A stretch of 64,000 nucleotides of DNA from Gigaspora margarita (GCA_009809945.1 WTPW01000447.1:356376-420375), one strand, 5' to 3'. Shown: positions 23,260 to 34,672, counted from the first letter of the stretch. Notes: generated by a model from the sequence alone, not told the origin. Program-made: numbers and translations.

Positions 23260-24515
23260 TTTGTTTCAAAGTGCCCATCTTGGGAGATAGTGTTTATTTA
23301 GTTTATTCATCAGAAATTATACAGGGACGAAGGTACAACTAGCTACACATACACTTTTAGTGTCTAATTTAAGTAGTCTGCCCAAAGGCTTCACACTAGC
23401 TACTATACCTGCAACCCAACTATGGAAATTGTCTATTTAAACCCTCTGATTTTATCTGTTCCTTGACCAATCTTTACTAATTCACCAGATATCTGCGGTA
23501 CAACACAAGTCAGTCCAGACACCCAGATCTCTTTCACATGCCCTTTAGGACTAGTTTATCCTCAACAGAAAACTTGGTAGAACAGTATCTTCCCACTCAT
23601 ATATTAATCTACACTTTGGTAACTTACACATCTGCATTATACTGATACTTGTAGTCAGAGCTAACCTTAAACCACTACTGTTACCTACTTCTGCCCTTGT
23701 AAGGTTCGCTCTGACCCTAGCACCTACTACAATCTTCCTATTAGTCCTTCCCTGATATTCCCAAACTTCCAAACTAGTTAGCCTAGAAGGGTTGGTCAGC
23801 CTGGCTTTAAGCGCCAAATAGACTCCCTCCCTTGGTACATGCTACTGAAACACATGTCCTTTTCCTCCAGTGCAACTCTGGTGGCCAGGTTGGTGGACCC
23901 CCTCCTCGAGAGTCTTGTTGTCTGATTCTCTAGCTCCGGTTTCTAATATTCCAGCTTTGGTAACACTGTCAAAAATCTTTGCTACCTCCTTACTCAGAAC
24001 TTGCCAAATGGGTTTTTATTTCTCTGGTTCCTTGAATTTTGTGTATTCGAAGGCTTCTATTCAAGATAGCAGTATTGTACGTTTTGGCTGTCCACAGCCT
24101 TTTTTGGCTTGTCCACATCCAAAATTGTCCAAACGTCCAAAATTGGCCAAAGCTTGTTTAGGCTTTAATAATTAATAAATCTATTCAAAAAATATATAAC
24201 TATATATTTTTTTAGGTGCTAAACACATTCCAGTTAAAATTAAAATAGGTTATCTTAATAAAATTTTAAGTAATTTTATTTTATTTTATTGTTCAAAATT
24301 GTCCAAAATTGTTCAAATCATTGTCCAAAGCTGTCCTTTAACAACACTATGAGATGGTATACCAAGAACTACAGGTAGTGTACCCAACCGATCGACAAGA
24401 AATAGTTACTGGAATACAGGTCTATTTTTTAAAGCATTGCCAGTAATATTTGAACTCTAGACCTGCCACTTGGGGGGTGACAACTTACCAACTTCTCTAA
24501 GTCACTATACCATTA
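23260..24515 (-). repeat. tRNA-headed element, family 1, reversed copy
   Basis: The reverse strand begins with a tRNA-like head (TTAGAGAAGTTGGTAAGTTG A-box region, AGAGTTCAAATA B-box) at about 24515 and runs to AATAAACACTATCTCC near 23290. It aligns with the copies at 26106-27072 and 27075-28310. A CAGTGTTGT-family MITE splits it at 24070-24349. The open frame at 23551-23817 is not kept in sister copies and is not called a gene. Confidence 0.65.
24070..24349. mobile_element. hAT-type MITE, CAGTRTTGT ends (copy B)
   Basis: Starts CAGTATTGTACG and ends AACAACACTA, with TGTCCA/GTCCAAA words inside both ends. Flanking 8-mers CAAGATAG and TGAGATGG are diverged. Sister copies show a single CGAGATAG at this point, which supports an 8-bp duplication. 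Confidence 0.75.
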
Positions 24516-24955
24516 TTTAACTTTTAATTTTTATGTTTGTTAAATATATTTTTTTAAAAAATTTAATTTTTTCGCTAAATGTAAAATTCAAAGATCAAAT
24601 AATAAAATGTTTTCCAATCTTATAAAAATTTTAAATTATGTGTATTTTGATCTCTTAAATAAGTTTACTTAAGCTACTTTAATCGATTTATATAGTAAAA
24701 TTTGAACTTTATTATGTAGCAACTATTGTTGATCATAGGGTAGTTTATTTTCAGAGTTAAAAACATTTTGGAGTTTTTTGACCAAAAGAGAGAGTAGTTT
24801 ATTTTTAAAGGTAGCTTATTTTAGAGAAATATAGCAATATATATATATATAATAATACTCTAGAGTATAATTCATTTTGTATTAGTAGTATTACTATAGA
24901 GTACTTATTTCTATTAATAATATCTTAGTAATCCAAGATGGTTTTATATCTAGAC

Positions 24956-25134
24956 AGGACCCTGAAATATACATAGATAGGTCAGGTTAATTATAGGGTT
25001 ACTAAAAAAGAAAAGATCTGCAGAAAAAAACTTAAAATAAGCAAAAAATTACTATAAATAGAAAAGATCTGCATAAAAAACCTCAAAAATAAGCAAACTT
25101 ATACCTGACCTATCTATGTATATTTCGGGGTCCT
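24956..25134. mobile_element. hAT-type MITE, AGGACCC ends, copy 2
   Basis: Inverted relative to copy 1. Perfect 8-bp duplication ATCTAGAC (24948-24955, 25135-25142). Same internal tandem 50-bp unit. 179 bp. Confidence 0.9.
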
Positions 25135-25424
25135 ATCTAGACTATACTGGTATGGAATGGGTTATACTTCATAGTTACTCTAGAGTACCTTATTCTATTA
25201 ATATCTCTAGTTAGCAGATTAAGTAGAAAATATTAATTTCATTATAAATTATAATCTGTGACAATAATTTTATATTTTAAGAATAGGTAAATATTTATAA
25301 AAATAGAATTTATTATAAATAAATTCAAATTTATTATTATAATACAATATATAGAACCCTAGGCATTTTTATATAAGTTATAACTAGTATTATTCTATAT
25401 TTACTTCTTTAAAGATATTAGATA

Positions 25425-25743
25425 CCGTATATTGCTGAAAATAAGCTACCTCCAAAAATAAGCTACCCTCCTGATTTTTTTCAAAAATTTTAAAAAAACT
25501 ATTAGCAGTTGCTACATATAAAAGTCTAAATTTTACTAAGTAAATCCCAAAAGTACCATTAAGTAGACTTGTTCAGCACATAAAAATACACCTACAGTAA
25601 AAATTTGGTGTTATTTAGACAAATTTTTATTAGTACGTTTTTCAATTTTTTCAAAAATCTCAATATTTCGAAAATAAGCTATCCCACGTTTTTTTGTGTA
25701 ATTTTTTGGTCAAAAAAGGTAGCTTATTTTCGAACACATACGG
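25425..25743. mobile_element. TA-flanked MITE, CCGTATATTGCTGAAAATAA ends
   Basis: Left CCGTATATTGCTGAAAATAA then GCTACC; reversed right CCGTATGTGTTCGAAAATAA then GCTACC. TA on both sides. The homologous empty site at about 58560 reads AGTAGGTAACTAGAG. 319 bp. Confidence 0.8.
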
Positions 25744-26105
25744 TAACTAGAGCAACCTTAGATAGTAAACACTTTTTGTAATCTCACTTGTTACTGTAAT
25801 ATATCTAAATTGAAAAAAGTTTTTAACAAAACTTAACAAAGAAGATTTAGGACAATTTGCAATTACAAAAAAAGCAACAATTAAAAATATATAAAGATAT
25901 TAGTAACTGTTTAATTTGTGGTAAATAATTGGTTTATTTATTGAAAGAATATGAAGACTGATATTGATAAATTTGAGTTCTATATCAGTTACTTTTATAC
26001 ATTTTGATTTTTTACAAATATAACAATCTATATCTAACATATATACAATATATACTACAACTATTATTAATAAAATATATAATATAACTAAATAAATATA
26101 ATATA

Positions 26106-27072
26106 GGGTGTAGCAACTTAGGGAAGTTGGTAAGTTGTCACCCTCAAGCAGCAGGTTTAGAGTTCAAATCTCACTGGCAACATTTTGAAAAATAGGCCTG
26201 TGTTCTAGTATCTGTTTTTGTCGATTAGTTGCTTGGTAAACTATCTTGAATGGGAGCTTTGGTGCACAAAATTCAAAAAACCAGAGAAATAGAACCTATT
26301 TGGCAATTTCTGAATAGAGAGATAGCAAAGATCTTTGATAGTGCTACCAAAGCTAGAATATCAGAAACTGGAGCCAGAGAATTAGATATCAAGACTCTTG
26401 AGAAGAGGGCCCACCAACCTGGCTGCCGGAGTCATACCAGAGGAAAAGGACCTATGTCTAGCAGTAGGTACCAAGCGAAGAAAGCCATATCGACCCTTCT
26501 GGGCTAAAAGGTTTGGAAGTTTGTAGATCTAGTATAAGGACTAGAAAGATAGTAGAGGTGGGTGCTAGGATCAGAGCGAACCTTGCAAGAGTGGAAGTAG
26601 ATAATGATAAAAAGTTACTGAAGTATAGGTAATACCTGTGTGGGACAAAAACTGCTCTACCAAGTGTTTTGCAAGGATAAGTTAGTCCTAAAGGGATTCT
26701 ACAATACATTTGGGACTGGCCTTAACTAACTAATGTAACGAAGAACTGTACTAGTAATACAAGGAGAACTGGCAGGAAGAGCAGGAACCAGAGGGTTTAA
26801 ATAGATAACCCCCTCGTTGGGTTGCAAGTATAGCAACTAGTGTAGAACCTTCAGGCGAACTACTTAAATTAGACAACCAAAAGTTGTACGTGTGGCTAGT
26901 TGTACTCTCATCTATATAACAAATATCTGGGTGCCCCTGGAGGCACTCATGGTCTGATTTACTTAAATAAAAACCTTTCCCCAGAGCAGAAACTTTGATA
27001 TAAAAAAAAATATAAATAAAAAAAAATAAAAAAAAAATATAAAAATAAAAAAAATAAATATAATATATATAA
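26106..27072 (+). repeat. tRNA-headed element, family 1, copy 1
   Basis: The head GGTGTAGCAACTTAGGGAAG then TTGGTAAG resembles an A-box, and GAGTTCAAATCTC a B-box, with a tRNA-like spacing of about 40 bp. The non-coding-looking body is about 800 bp. The 3' end carries AAATAAAAACCTTT and a long A-rich tail. Pol III heads and A-rich tails are SINE features, but this is longer than usual SINEs. The 85-codon frame at 26250-26507 is partly shared by sister copies yet broken in them. Confidence 0.65.
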
Positions 27073-27074
27073 TA

Positions 27075-28310
27075 GGTGTAGCAACTTAAAAAAGTTGGTA
27101 AGTTGTTTCCCAAGTAGCAGGTCTAGGGTTCAAATCCCACTGGTGACACTTTGAAAAATAGACCTGTGTTCCAGTAACTGTTTCTTATCGATCGGTTGGG
27201 TACATTACCTGTAGTTCTTGGTATACTATCTCGAATAGAAGCTTCTAGGTGTACAAAAATCTAAGGAACTAGAAAAATAGAAACCCATTTGCCAAGCCCC
27301 GAGTAAGGAGATAGCAAAGATTTTTAATAGTGCTACCAAAGCTAGAATATCAGAAACCGGAGCCGAAGAATCAGATGACAAGATTCTCAAGAAGGAGATT
27401 CACCAACCTGGCTACTAGAGTCATACCAGAGGAAAAGGACCTATATTCTGGCAGTAGGTACCAAAGGAAGAAAGCCATATTGACCCTTCTGGGCTAACTG
27501 GTTTGGAAGTTTGTAGATCTGGTATAAGGACTAGTAGGATGGTAAAGTAGTTGCTAGAATCAGAGCGAATCTTGCAAGGGCAAAAGTAGGTAATAGTAGC
27601 AGTTTAGGCTAATCTCTAGACTGCAAGTGGTCTGCCTCTGTAGATGCATAAATTATCAAAGTATAGGTAACATCTGTGTGGAACAGGAACTGCTCTACCA
27701 AGTGTTCTATAAGGATAAACTAGTCCTAAGAGGATTTCGTAATATATCTGGGACTGGTCTTGACTAACTTATATAATGGAGAACTGTACTAGTGATACAA
27801 GGAGAATTGATAGAAGAAGCATAGACCAGAGAGTTTAAATAGGTAACCCTCTAGTTGGGTTGCAAGTATGGCAACTAGTGTAGAATCTTCAGACGGACTA
27901 CTTAAATTAGACAACCAAATATTGTACATGTGGCTAGTTGTACACTCATCTATGTAACAAATATCAGGGTGCTCCTGGAGGCAGTGTTGTACACAGACAT
28001 TGTCTAACCAATTTTTTAGGGACATGAACAGTCCAGGACGGGACGTCCGGGACATGTCCACAATAATGTCCTAATATGATAGACATGTATGCCAGGTAAA
28101 ACCAATAAATTGCAGAATTATACAAATTTTATTGGTTGATGATCACGTGCTAAGTTACCAAATGTCTGGGACAAAAATATTCTGAACAGACATGTCCTGG
28201 ACGTCCTGTTCTGAACTGTCTGCTATCTGTGTCTGTGTCCCCTGACAACACTGCCTAGAGGCGCCCATAATCTGATTTATTTGAATAAAAGCCTTTTCCT
28301 ATAAAATAAA
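27075..28310 (+). repeat. tRNA-headed element, family 1, copy 2
   Basis: The head GGTGTAGCAACTTAAAAAAG and B-box-like GGGTTCAAATCCC are the best preserved in the window. It follows directly after the tail of copy 1. A CAGTGTTGT MITE lies near its 3' end (27982-28253). The tail ends in a TATATATA run. Confidence 0.7.
27982..28253. mobile_element. hAT-type MITE, CAGTGTTGT ends (copy C)
   Basis: Ends CAGTGTTGTACA and TGACAACACTG. Duplications CCTGGAGG / CCTAGAGG (7 of 8). Copy 1 of the host element (about 26930) reads through this point with a single CCTGGAGG, which is a direct empty-site proof. Internal TGTCCGG/GGACATGTCC words. Confidence 0.9.
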
Positions 28311-28606
28311 ATATATATATATATATATAATATATGTAATAAATGATATATATTGAATAAATAAAACATTTGGAATATCTACTATAAAAATGATATCTAA
28401 TAGATTTGCCAGATCTAAAGACTTTCATGCAGTAGATCATCTAACCAATCAGCTTGCAAATCCTATACTTGATTGTTCATTGGTTTCGATCTTGTCAACT
28501 AGTGATCGTACAGAGATAATCTATAGCTCATTAGAACCATTTCGATAAGCTGAGTTGAATAGTAGTTGTTTCATCAAATTTTGATTACTGGGTTAGAAGT
28601 TATACT

Positions 28607-28785
28607 AGGACCCCAAAATATACATAGATAGGTCAGATATAAGGTTGCTTATTTTTGAGGTTTTTTATGCAGTTCTTTTCTATTTATAGTAATTTTTTGC
28701 TTATTTTTGAAGTTTTTCTATAGATCTTTTCTTTTTTAGTAACCCTATAATTAATCTGACCTATCTATATATATTTTGGGGTTCT
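28607..28785. mobile_element. hAT-type MITE, AGGACCC ends, copy 3
   Basis: Perfect 8-bp duplication GTTATACT (28599-28606, 28786-28793). The related uninterrupted sequence at about 59190 has a single GTTATGAT. Same internal tandem unit as copies 1 and 2. Confidence 0.9.
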
Positions 28786-28799
28786 GTTATACTCGATTT

Positions 28800-29095
28800 T
28801 GTATTTCTTTTATAGGTCAACACTAGTTTTTGGCTGATCTTAATCTAATTTGCTAACAATGATAAAACTACATTTTGTTAAATAATTTTTGATCCAGTAA
28901 TCAAAATTAAATATATTTTTTTTTGTTAGATGTGTTTTACTAAGAGCTTTATTTTTAAAAAAATTCATTTAAATTGAACTACTAAATGCCAAGATAATTG
29001 CTAAAAACTGTTTTTTTGCTTTTCAAATTTTGGAGGATTTTGCTAAAATGTATAACATATAATTTCTGTACTAGATGTCTAGAGTCTTCAATATA
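28800..29095. repeat. Dispersed 290-bp repeat, copy 2 of 3
   Basis: Runs from TATAGGTCAACACTAG to TTCTGTACTAGATGTC. It aligns throughout with 19150-19447 and 62105-62405. Non-coding. Confidence 0.7.
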
Positions 29096-29225
29096 TAATC
29101 AACAAACCAAGCTTATTACAATTAACAAATCTTACCAACAGAAACTATTCATATATTAAACTAGATTTCTTTTTACTATAAGCTTATTTTTATTTATATT
29201 AAATAGTTTACAATAAAATACTATT

Positions 29226-29790
29226 TGTCCTCTGGGTTAATAGCATAGCGGTTATGCTCTGAGGATACAAATCGCAAGGTTGCCAGTTCGTTTCCTCTCA
29301 AAGGCGAAATAAGAAAAGCTAGCCAGTTAGGGAACTGAAATACTGTGGAAAGACAGGGACCCAGGACATCGCACAGACGGACTTAATTGGGCAGCTATTA
29401 TTTCGTGAATTTGTGGCTGTAAAAAAAATTGTGCTAGGACCCCAATTTGGAATAACCGAAGTCACGAGACGTAATATGAGACCCAAGTCTGGATCTACAT
29501 GATACTACATGAACTCGTGGCGTCACTAGCCCATTTAGGTAAAACTCTTCTTCGGCGCTCTGGTAGGAGCTTCCGGCATGTGATCTCTCCGGGATCGCTA
29601 TGGTGGGTCGCATCTAGGTGCTATGAGAAGTAACCAAATGAAGTCAGGCTTTATATAAATAACATTAGTTATAGTAATAGTAATAAAGGTAATGCCCTTT
29701 GGAGTTGTAAGTTACATCAGTTCTTTACAAAATAAAGCAATGGCGAGATCTGCCAAAGTTTAAAAAAAAAATAAAATAATCTAGTATATT
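29226..29790 (+). repeat. tRNA-headed SINE-like element, family 2, best copy
   Basis: The head GGTTAATAGCATAGCGGTTA resembles an A-box and GCCAGTTCGTTTCCTC a B-box. The body is relatively GC- and CpG-rich for this region (ATCGCACAGACGG, CATGTGATCTCTCCGGG), suggesting a young copy. It ends with an A-rich tail near 29762-29780. A degenerate copy is at 19448-19870. Confidence 0.65.
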
Positions 29791-29977
29791 AATCAGATTA
29801 AAAATTTTGTTTAATTTAAAACTGAACTGAAACCAAAATTTAAATTGGATCTAAAAGTAATTTAGAGCTAATCTAATAGTTGATCTAAAATTTCTAGATA
29901 CTCTAATTTTAAATTAGATCCAATTCTATTTAATTTAACCAAATATGAATTTTTTAAACCAAACTAATTTAATAGCA

Positions 29978-31028
29978 GTCATAGAACATGTCCTTTTAAT
30001 AGCTATTTATAATAAAAATTATAATAAAAACATATGAATTTACTATAGATATAGATTAAAAGATTCTTTTAAATCTAACTCATTAACTTAAAATTAAATT
30101 TTTCAGGATATAGAACAAGAGGAGAAGAATAAAGATCAAATTAAAATTTTGCTAATTTTGCAAAAAACAAAAATGTAATTTTGCCAAAAATGAATATTTT
30201 TCAATTTTGAGAAAAAAGCATATGTAAAAACATGTCCTAAACAACTTTATTTAGTTGGCAAAAGTAGGTTACCTTGTAAGAAAAATGGGTTATCTATGTG
30301 CTAAAGTTAAAATTTATCGTATTTCATAATACAACTTTTTTTCTTATAAGATAACCTACTTTGGGCTCTTAAGCAAAGTTGTTCGGCATGTAATTTTACA
30401 TTATATTTAAAATTGAAATATATTTTTTGAACTTTTTACTAAGTGAAAAATAGGTTTAAAGTTGAAAAAAAAAATTTTTTTTAAAAAAAAAAATCTTTTT
30501 TAAGAAAAAATTTTTTTTTTACTTTAAACCCATTTTTTACTTAGTAAAAGGTTCGAAAAGCACATTTTAATTTTAAATTAAATGTAAAATTACATGCTAA
30601 ACAATTTTGTTTAAGAGCCCAAAGCAGGTTACCTAATAAGAAAAAAAAGTTTTATTAGAATATACAATAAATTTTAACTTTAGCACATAGATAACCCATT
30701 TTTCTTACAAGGTAACCTACTTTTGCTAACTAAATAAAGTTGTTTAGGCCATGTTTTTACATATGCTTCTTATCTCAAAATCGAAAAATATTTATTTTTG
30801 GCAAAGTTACATTTTGTTTTTTGCATATTTAGCAAAATTTTAATTTGATCTTTAAGCCCAATTTTTTCTTCTCCCCTTGTTCTATACCTCCAAAAAATTT
30901 AATTTTAAGTTAATAAGTTAGATTTAAAAGAATCTTCCAATCCATATCTATAGTAAATTCATATATTTTTATTATAATTTTTATTATAAACAACATTTGG
31001 ACCATTTTTGAAGAATATGTCCTATGAC
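29978..31028. mobile_element. 1.05-kb near-complete palindrome (foldback element)
   Basis: The arms, about 500 bp each, meet near 30491 in an A/T tract. Ends read GTCATAGAACATGTCCTT and reversed GTCATAGGACATATTCTT. Flanking 8-mers TAATAGCA and TAATAGTT agree at 6 of 8. Mirrored blocks include AAAGTAGGTTACCTTGTAAG and ATGGGTTATCTATGTGC. No coding region. Confidence 0.75.
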
Positions 31029-31114
31029 TAATAGTTAGAATTAGATCAAAATCTAAATATGATCTAATTTAACACTTTCAAATACTATTTAAATTTAACA
31101 AAATGTTTTTAGTT

Positions 31115-32520
31115 AAGGGTGTGATGCTTTAGAGAAGTTGTTAAGATATCATCTCCAAGCGGCAAATCGATAGTTTGAATCCTACTATTGATACTTTGGA
31201 CTAGGAGTCTTAGCTGGGTCGGGTCTGACCCAACTCAACCTGGGTCTAACGCAACCCATGGTTGGGTCAGGTCAGAAAAAATGTGGATCAGGTCAGACCC
31301 AGGTTAGAAAAAACGTGGATCGGATCAGATCCAGATCAGATTTTATTCAATGATCGCAAGTAGTTACTACATAGTAAAGTCAAAGTTTACTATATAAATC
31401 GATAAAATCTGCTTAAGTAAACTTGTTTAAAATATCAAAATGCATATATTCTGAAATTTTTATCCAAATTAGAGAACTTTTTATTATTTGACTTATAATT
31501 TTTATGTTCATCGAACATATTTTTTAAAAAGATTATAATTTTTTTATTGAAGTAAAAATTAAAAGTCAAATAATAAAGATTTCTCTAATTTGGATGAAAA
31601 TTTTGGTGTATATACATTTTGTTCTTCCAAATAAGTTTACTTAAGCGAATATTATCGATTTATATAGTAAAATTTAGACTTTACTATGTAGCAACTATTA
31701 TCGACCCGGGTTCAACTCGGATTAGATTGGGTCAGACTCGGGTCAGGTTTGATATGAGGCGGGTCTAACCCAGGTTGGGTTTGACATGAGGTGGGTCAGA
31801 CCTGGGTCAGGTTTTAACCCAAGTGGGTCAGACCCAAGTTAGGCCCAAACCCAACCCAACCCGACCTATTAAGACTCCTATTTTGGACAATAGACCTATG
31901 TATAGTAACTATATAGCTTGTATCAGTTGGGTTGTAAAACCTGTTACCTTGGTTTTACTATCTTGAATAGGAGCTTTATGGCACAATAGTATTAATGTTG
32001 TACTACAAATCCAGGGAACCAGAAAAATAGAAACCTATTTGGCAAGTCCTGAATTAGGAGGTAATAGTAATAATCTATAATGGTACTACCAGAAAATATG
32101 GGTAGCTGAAATTAGAATAAACCTAATAAAGGCAGATGGCTTTGTTGCTAAAATCTATATTCAGAAGTGAATAGGCTCAGAAGAATAATAGTAGGCAGTT
32201 GGTACAAAGATAAAGCAGCCCTTAGGACTGTAATTATCTAAAAAGGTTAGGCCCCACAATATCTGCTTATATGTAATACGTTGGGTAGTAATAGAAGGAG
32301 TATGAACTAGAGAGTTTAAATAGACAACTTCTATAGTTGGGTTGTAGGTATAGTACCTAGCAAAGAACACTTAGGTGGACTACTTAAATTAATTACCAAA
32401 AGTGCACATATAGCTAGTTGTATCCTTATTTATGTAACAAATATTACATCTCTAATAACTCATAATAAAATCCTGGTCATAGCACCTGGCCTCTAAACAC
32501 TAAAAAAAATATATATTTTT
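31115..32520 (+). repeat. tRNA-headed element, family 1, split copy
   Basis: The head at about 31117-31200 (GTGATGCTTTAGAGAAGTTG, ATAGTTTGAATCC) is separated from the body (31889-32520) by the 31202-31880 element. The body keeps family blocks such as CAATAGACCTATG, ACCAGAAAAATAGAAACCTA and CTTAAATTAATTACCAAAAG. Confidence 0.6.
31202..31880. mobile_element. TAG-ended hAT-type element with GGGTCAGACC repeats, copy 2
   Basis: Ends TAGGAGTCTTAGCTGGGTC and reversed TAGGAGTCTTAATAGGTC. Duplications CTTTGGAC / TTTTGGAC (7 of 8) interrupt a tRNA-headed element. Dense GGGTCTGACCC/GGGTCAGACCC words. It carries an inner GTAGTTACTACATAGTAAAG palindrome (31355-31700) at the same place as copy 1. Confidence 0.82.
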
Positions 32521-32524
32521 AGTT

Positions 32525-33430
32525 ATATTATTCTATAGTATATTTTGTATAGACTTATAGATAGTAATATATTTTGTTTTCTAAGAAGGGTTTTAATAAT
32601 AATATTAATGCAAATAATTAAAATATTGTAATAATTATAGAAATAATATAATAACTATTTGCAATTTGAAGAATTTTTTTAAATTTTTTTGACTATAAAC
32701 AATAGTATTTTTTTCTGTGATTTAATAAATATTATTAGATACAGTATATTTTATTGAAAATAGTAAAATCATATATAGGCTTCAGCTATATTATTTACTA
32801 TTTTTTTATTTTTTATTTCTTTGACAATCTCGCTAAAGCTTAACTAAGATAGCTATTTACAATTTAATTAAAAATTATTTTATAATATGCTTTTATTATA
32901 TAAGCCTAAATATTACTAGCTGCTTCTGTGAGGACCCAGATATGACCTGTCGCACTAGCCCCTGGGAGCTAGGTCTTAACATCAAAAAACTGTCAAGAAC
33001 TAATCTAGTAGGGTTTTTTACTAGTTTGAATATACTTCTTAATTAAGTGTGGGAATGTATCCATTATGCTGCCCTTCATCAAAATCTGTAGATTTCAGTT
33101 TGTAGAGTTTACTTTAGTTGCTTCTGCTTGTGTTGCTTGCTTGGACCTAGTTCAGCAACCTCATTCTGGTTCTGCTTATATCTGCTGTTGGTCTTGTTCT
33201 TACTAGTAATGCCAACTAATTTTTTTCAAGATATAACAAAGTCACATCTTTCTTTATATACTTCTACGAAGAAACTATTCCAGAAGACTTGCAAGAAGAA
33301 CTGTATAATGTTCCCACACTTTGCAGAAGACTAGATTATCAATAAAAGTTTCTCAAAAGTCGATTTATATATTAATCCCTATATTATTTACTATTATTTT
33401 GTGAAATATACTAATCTACTAATATTTATT
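32525..33430. other. Stretch without an assigned gene
   Basis: 32525-32925 is plain AT-rich sequence. 32930-33360 is more GC-rich (TGTGAGGACCCAGATATGAC.., GGGAGCTAGGTC) with AATAAAAG near 33343, and it might be a solo LTR or another element edge. No matching second copy or target duplication was found. The 68-codon frame at 33128-33334 has no recognisable domain and is not called. Confidence 0.4.
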
Positions 33431-33434
33431 AAAT

Positions 33435-33669
33435 AACTACTATACCTATTATAAATAAGCACCCTTTTTTAAAATTTTAATCTCAAATAACTTGAAAATT
33501 ATCTAATTAAACTCAATAAAAATTTATTTATTTAAATTTTTCAAATTTATAAAGTTTAATTTAAAAAAAAATTTATTAAGTTTGATTAAATAATTTTCAA
33601 GTTATTTGAGTTTAAATTTTCAAAAAGGAGTTGCTTTTTTATGATATAATATAGTAGTTTATTTTATAG
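33435..33669. mobile_element. TA-flanked palindrome of the AATAAGCACCC family
   Basis: Starts after TA with CCTATTATAAATAAGCACCC and has mirrored arms through CAAATAACTTGAAAATTAT. The right end is ambiguous (about 33650 or 33669). No coding region. Confidence 0.55.
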
Positions 33670-33843
33670 GTATAATATACAACCTATATGATATATAGAG
33701 TACAGAGAAAAAAACCTATTGATTTTAGAAATTTTGAAGACAATAAAAATAGTGTTCTACAATTGGTATTTAAGCTAAAATTAGTATATATAATTAGTAT
33801 AATAAATACACTTTTAGCAAATAAGTTATATTTGTATTTCTTA

Positions 33844-34502
33844 TCCCTTAGATTGTAGTAGGACACAGGCAAATTTGCCTGCGTTTTTGCACTTTTTTTG
33901 CTCTGATTTACTTTTTTTAAATATCAAGATAATTAAATAAAACTTTGTACAATTATAATTAAAAATAAGGATTACTTTTTTGCAAAATTAGTTTTTATAT
34001 TATAAGAAAAAAATTTTAAGTTATATATAAGCTAAAAATAGATATCTTTAAGAAAAAAAAAAAATTTTTAAAAAATTTTATCACAATTTCTCTGTAATCT
34101 TATTCAGTTTTAGTTTTAAAGCTATAGTTCTTAAGACAATATTGTAGTTTATATAAAGGATGATAACTTTTATTATTGCAACTTTAATGATTTATTTGTA
34201 AAAATCAAGACTTGTATTAGAAGTAAAAGTTTTTTTTATATACGGGAACATATAAAATTTAAGAAAATCTAAAGAAAAATTTTAATAGTAAAAATGCTAA
34301 TACAAGAACTTTAAACTTTAATTATACTAAAGTTTTCTAATAATTTTAAAAAATTTTTATAACAAAGTTACTAAAACTAAGCTCAAAGAATATTTTTTAC
34401 TTAGAAAAGGTATAGCTAAAATCAATATTTAAAATTTTATTAAAATTTTATTAAAATTTTTAAAATACGCAAGCAAATTTGCCTGTGTTACAATCTAAGG
34501 GA
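33844..34502. mobile_element. TA-flanked 659-bp element, TCCCTTAGATTG ends, copy 2 (inverted)
   Basis: Ends TCCCTTAGATTGTAGTAGG and TTACAATCTAAGGGA with TA on both sides. Just inside both ends is GCAAATTTGC. It matches 21567-22220 in reverse along its whole length. It is inserted in the loop of a degenerate foldback whose arms lie at about 33765-33842 and 34600-34672. Confidence 0.82.
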
Positions 34503-34672
34503 TATGTTTGTTACTAGTAACAAGTATTCAAAGTTGATTGGACTAAACTTAGACCTGATTTAATTAGGCCTGGTCTAGTTAACTTCGAAAACTTTTTACT
34601 TGTAGCTAATATATAAGAGATACAAATAGAGTCTATTTGCTAAAAGTATATTTATTATACTAATTATATATA

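Larger units (their letters stand above)
23011..24834. mobile_element. TA-flanked ATAAGCTACC-family element split by a retroelement-like insertion
   Basis: Left end CCATATTTTTCTGAAAATAT after TA; the right end near 24834 reads ..GGTAGCTTATTTTAGAGAAA then TATAGC. It contains the GTCACATAGTAAAGTC palindrome, whose loop is occupied by the reversed tRNA-headed element at about 23260-24515. The right boundary is approximate. Confidence 0.5.
25380..28820. repeat. Roughly 700-bp dispersed repeat broken up by later insertions
   Basis: The pieces 25380-25424, 25744-26105, 28311-28606 and 28794-28820 are collinear with 58540-59232. In the intact copy they are continuous (AACTAGAGCGATCTTAGA.., TTACTGTGATATATCTAAG.., GTTATGATCGATTTTGTG). 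Inserted here are a TA-flanked MITE, two tRNA-headed elements and an AGGACCC MITE. Confidence 0.75.

Noticed and set aside
23551-23817. 88-codon frame in the reversed tRNA-headed element
   Set aside because: Sister copies carry several stops in this frame.
26106-26190. True tRNA gene
   Set aside because: A- and B-box-like words are present, but acceptor and anticodon stems do not pair and the sequence is the head of a repeated 1-kb unit.
26250-26507. 85-codon frame in a tRNA-headed element
   Set aside because: Partly similar in sister copies but broken by stops there. It is more likely an ancestral body sequence than a gene; mentioned under the repeat.
32930-33360. Solo LTR beginning TGTGAGGACCC
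   Set aside because: The start and an AATAAAAG word are suggestive, but no matching end, no second copy and no short target duplication were found in this window.
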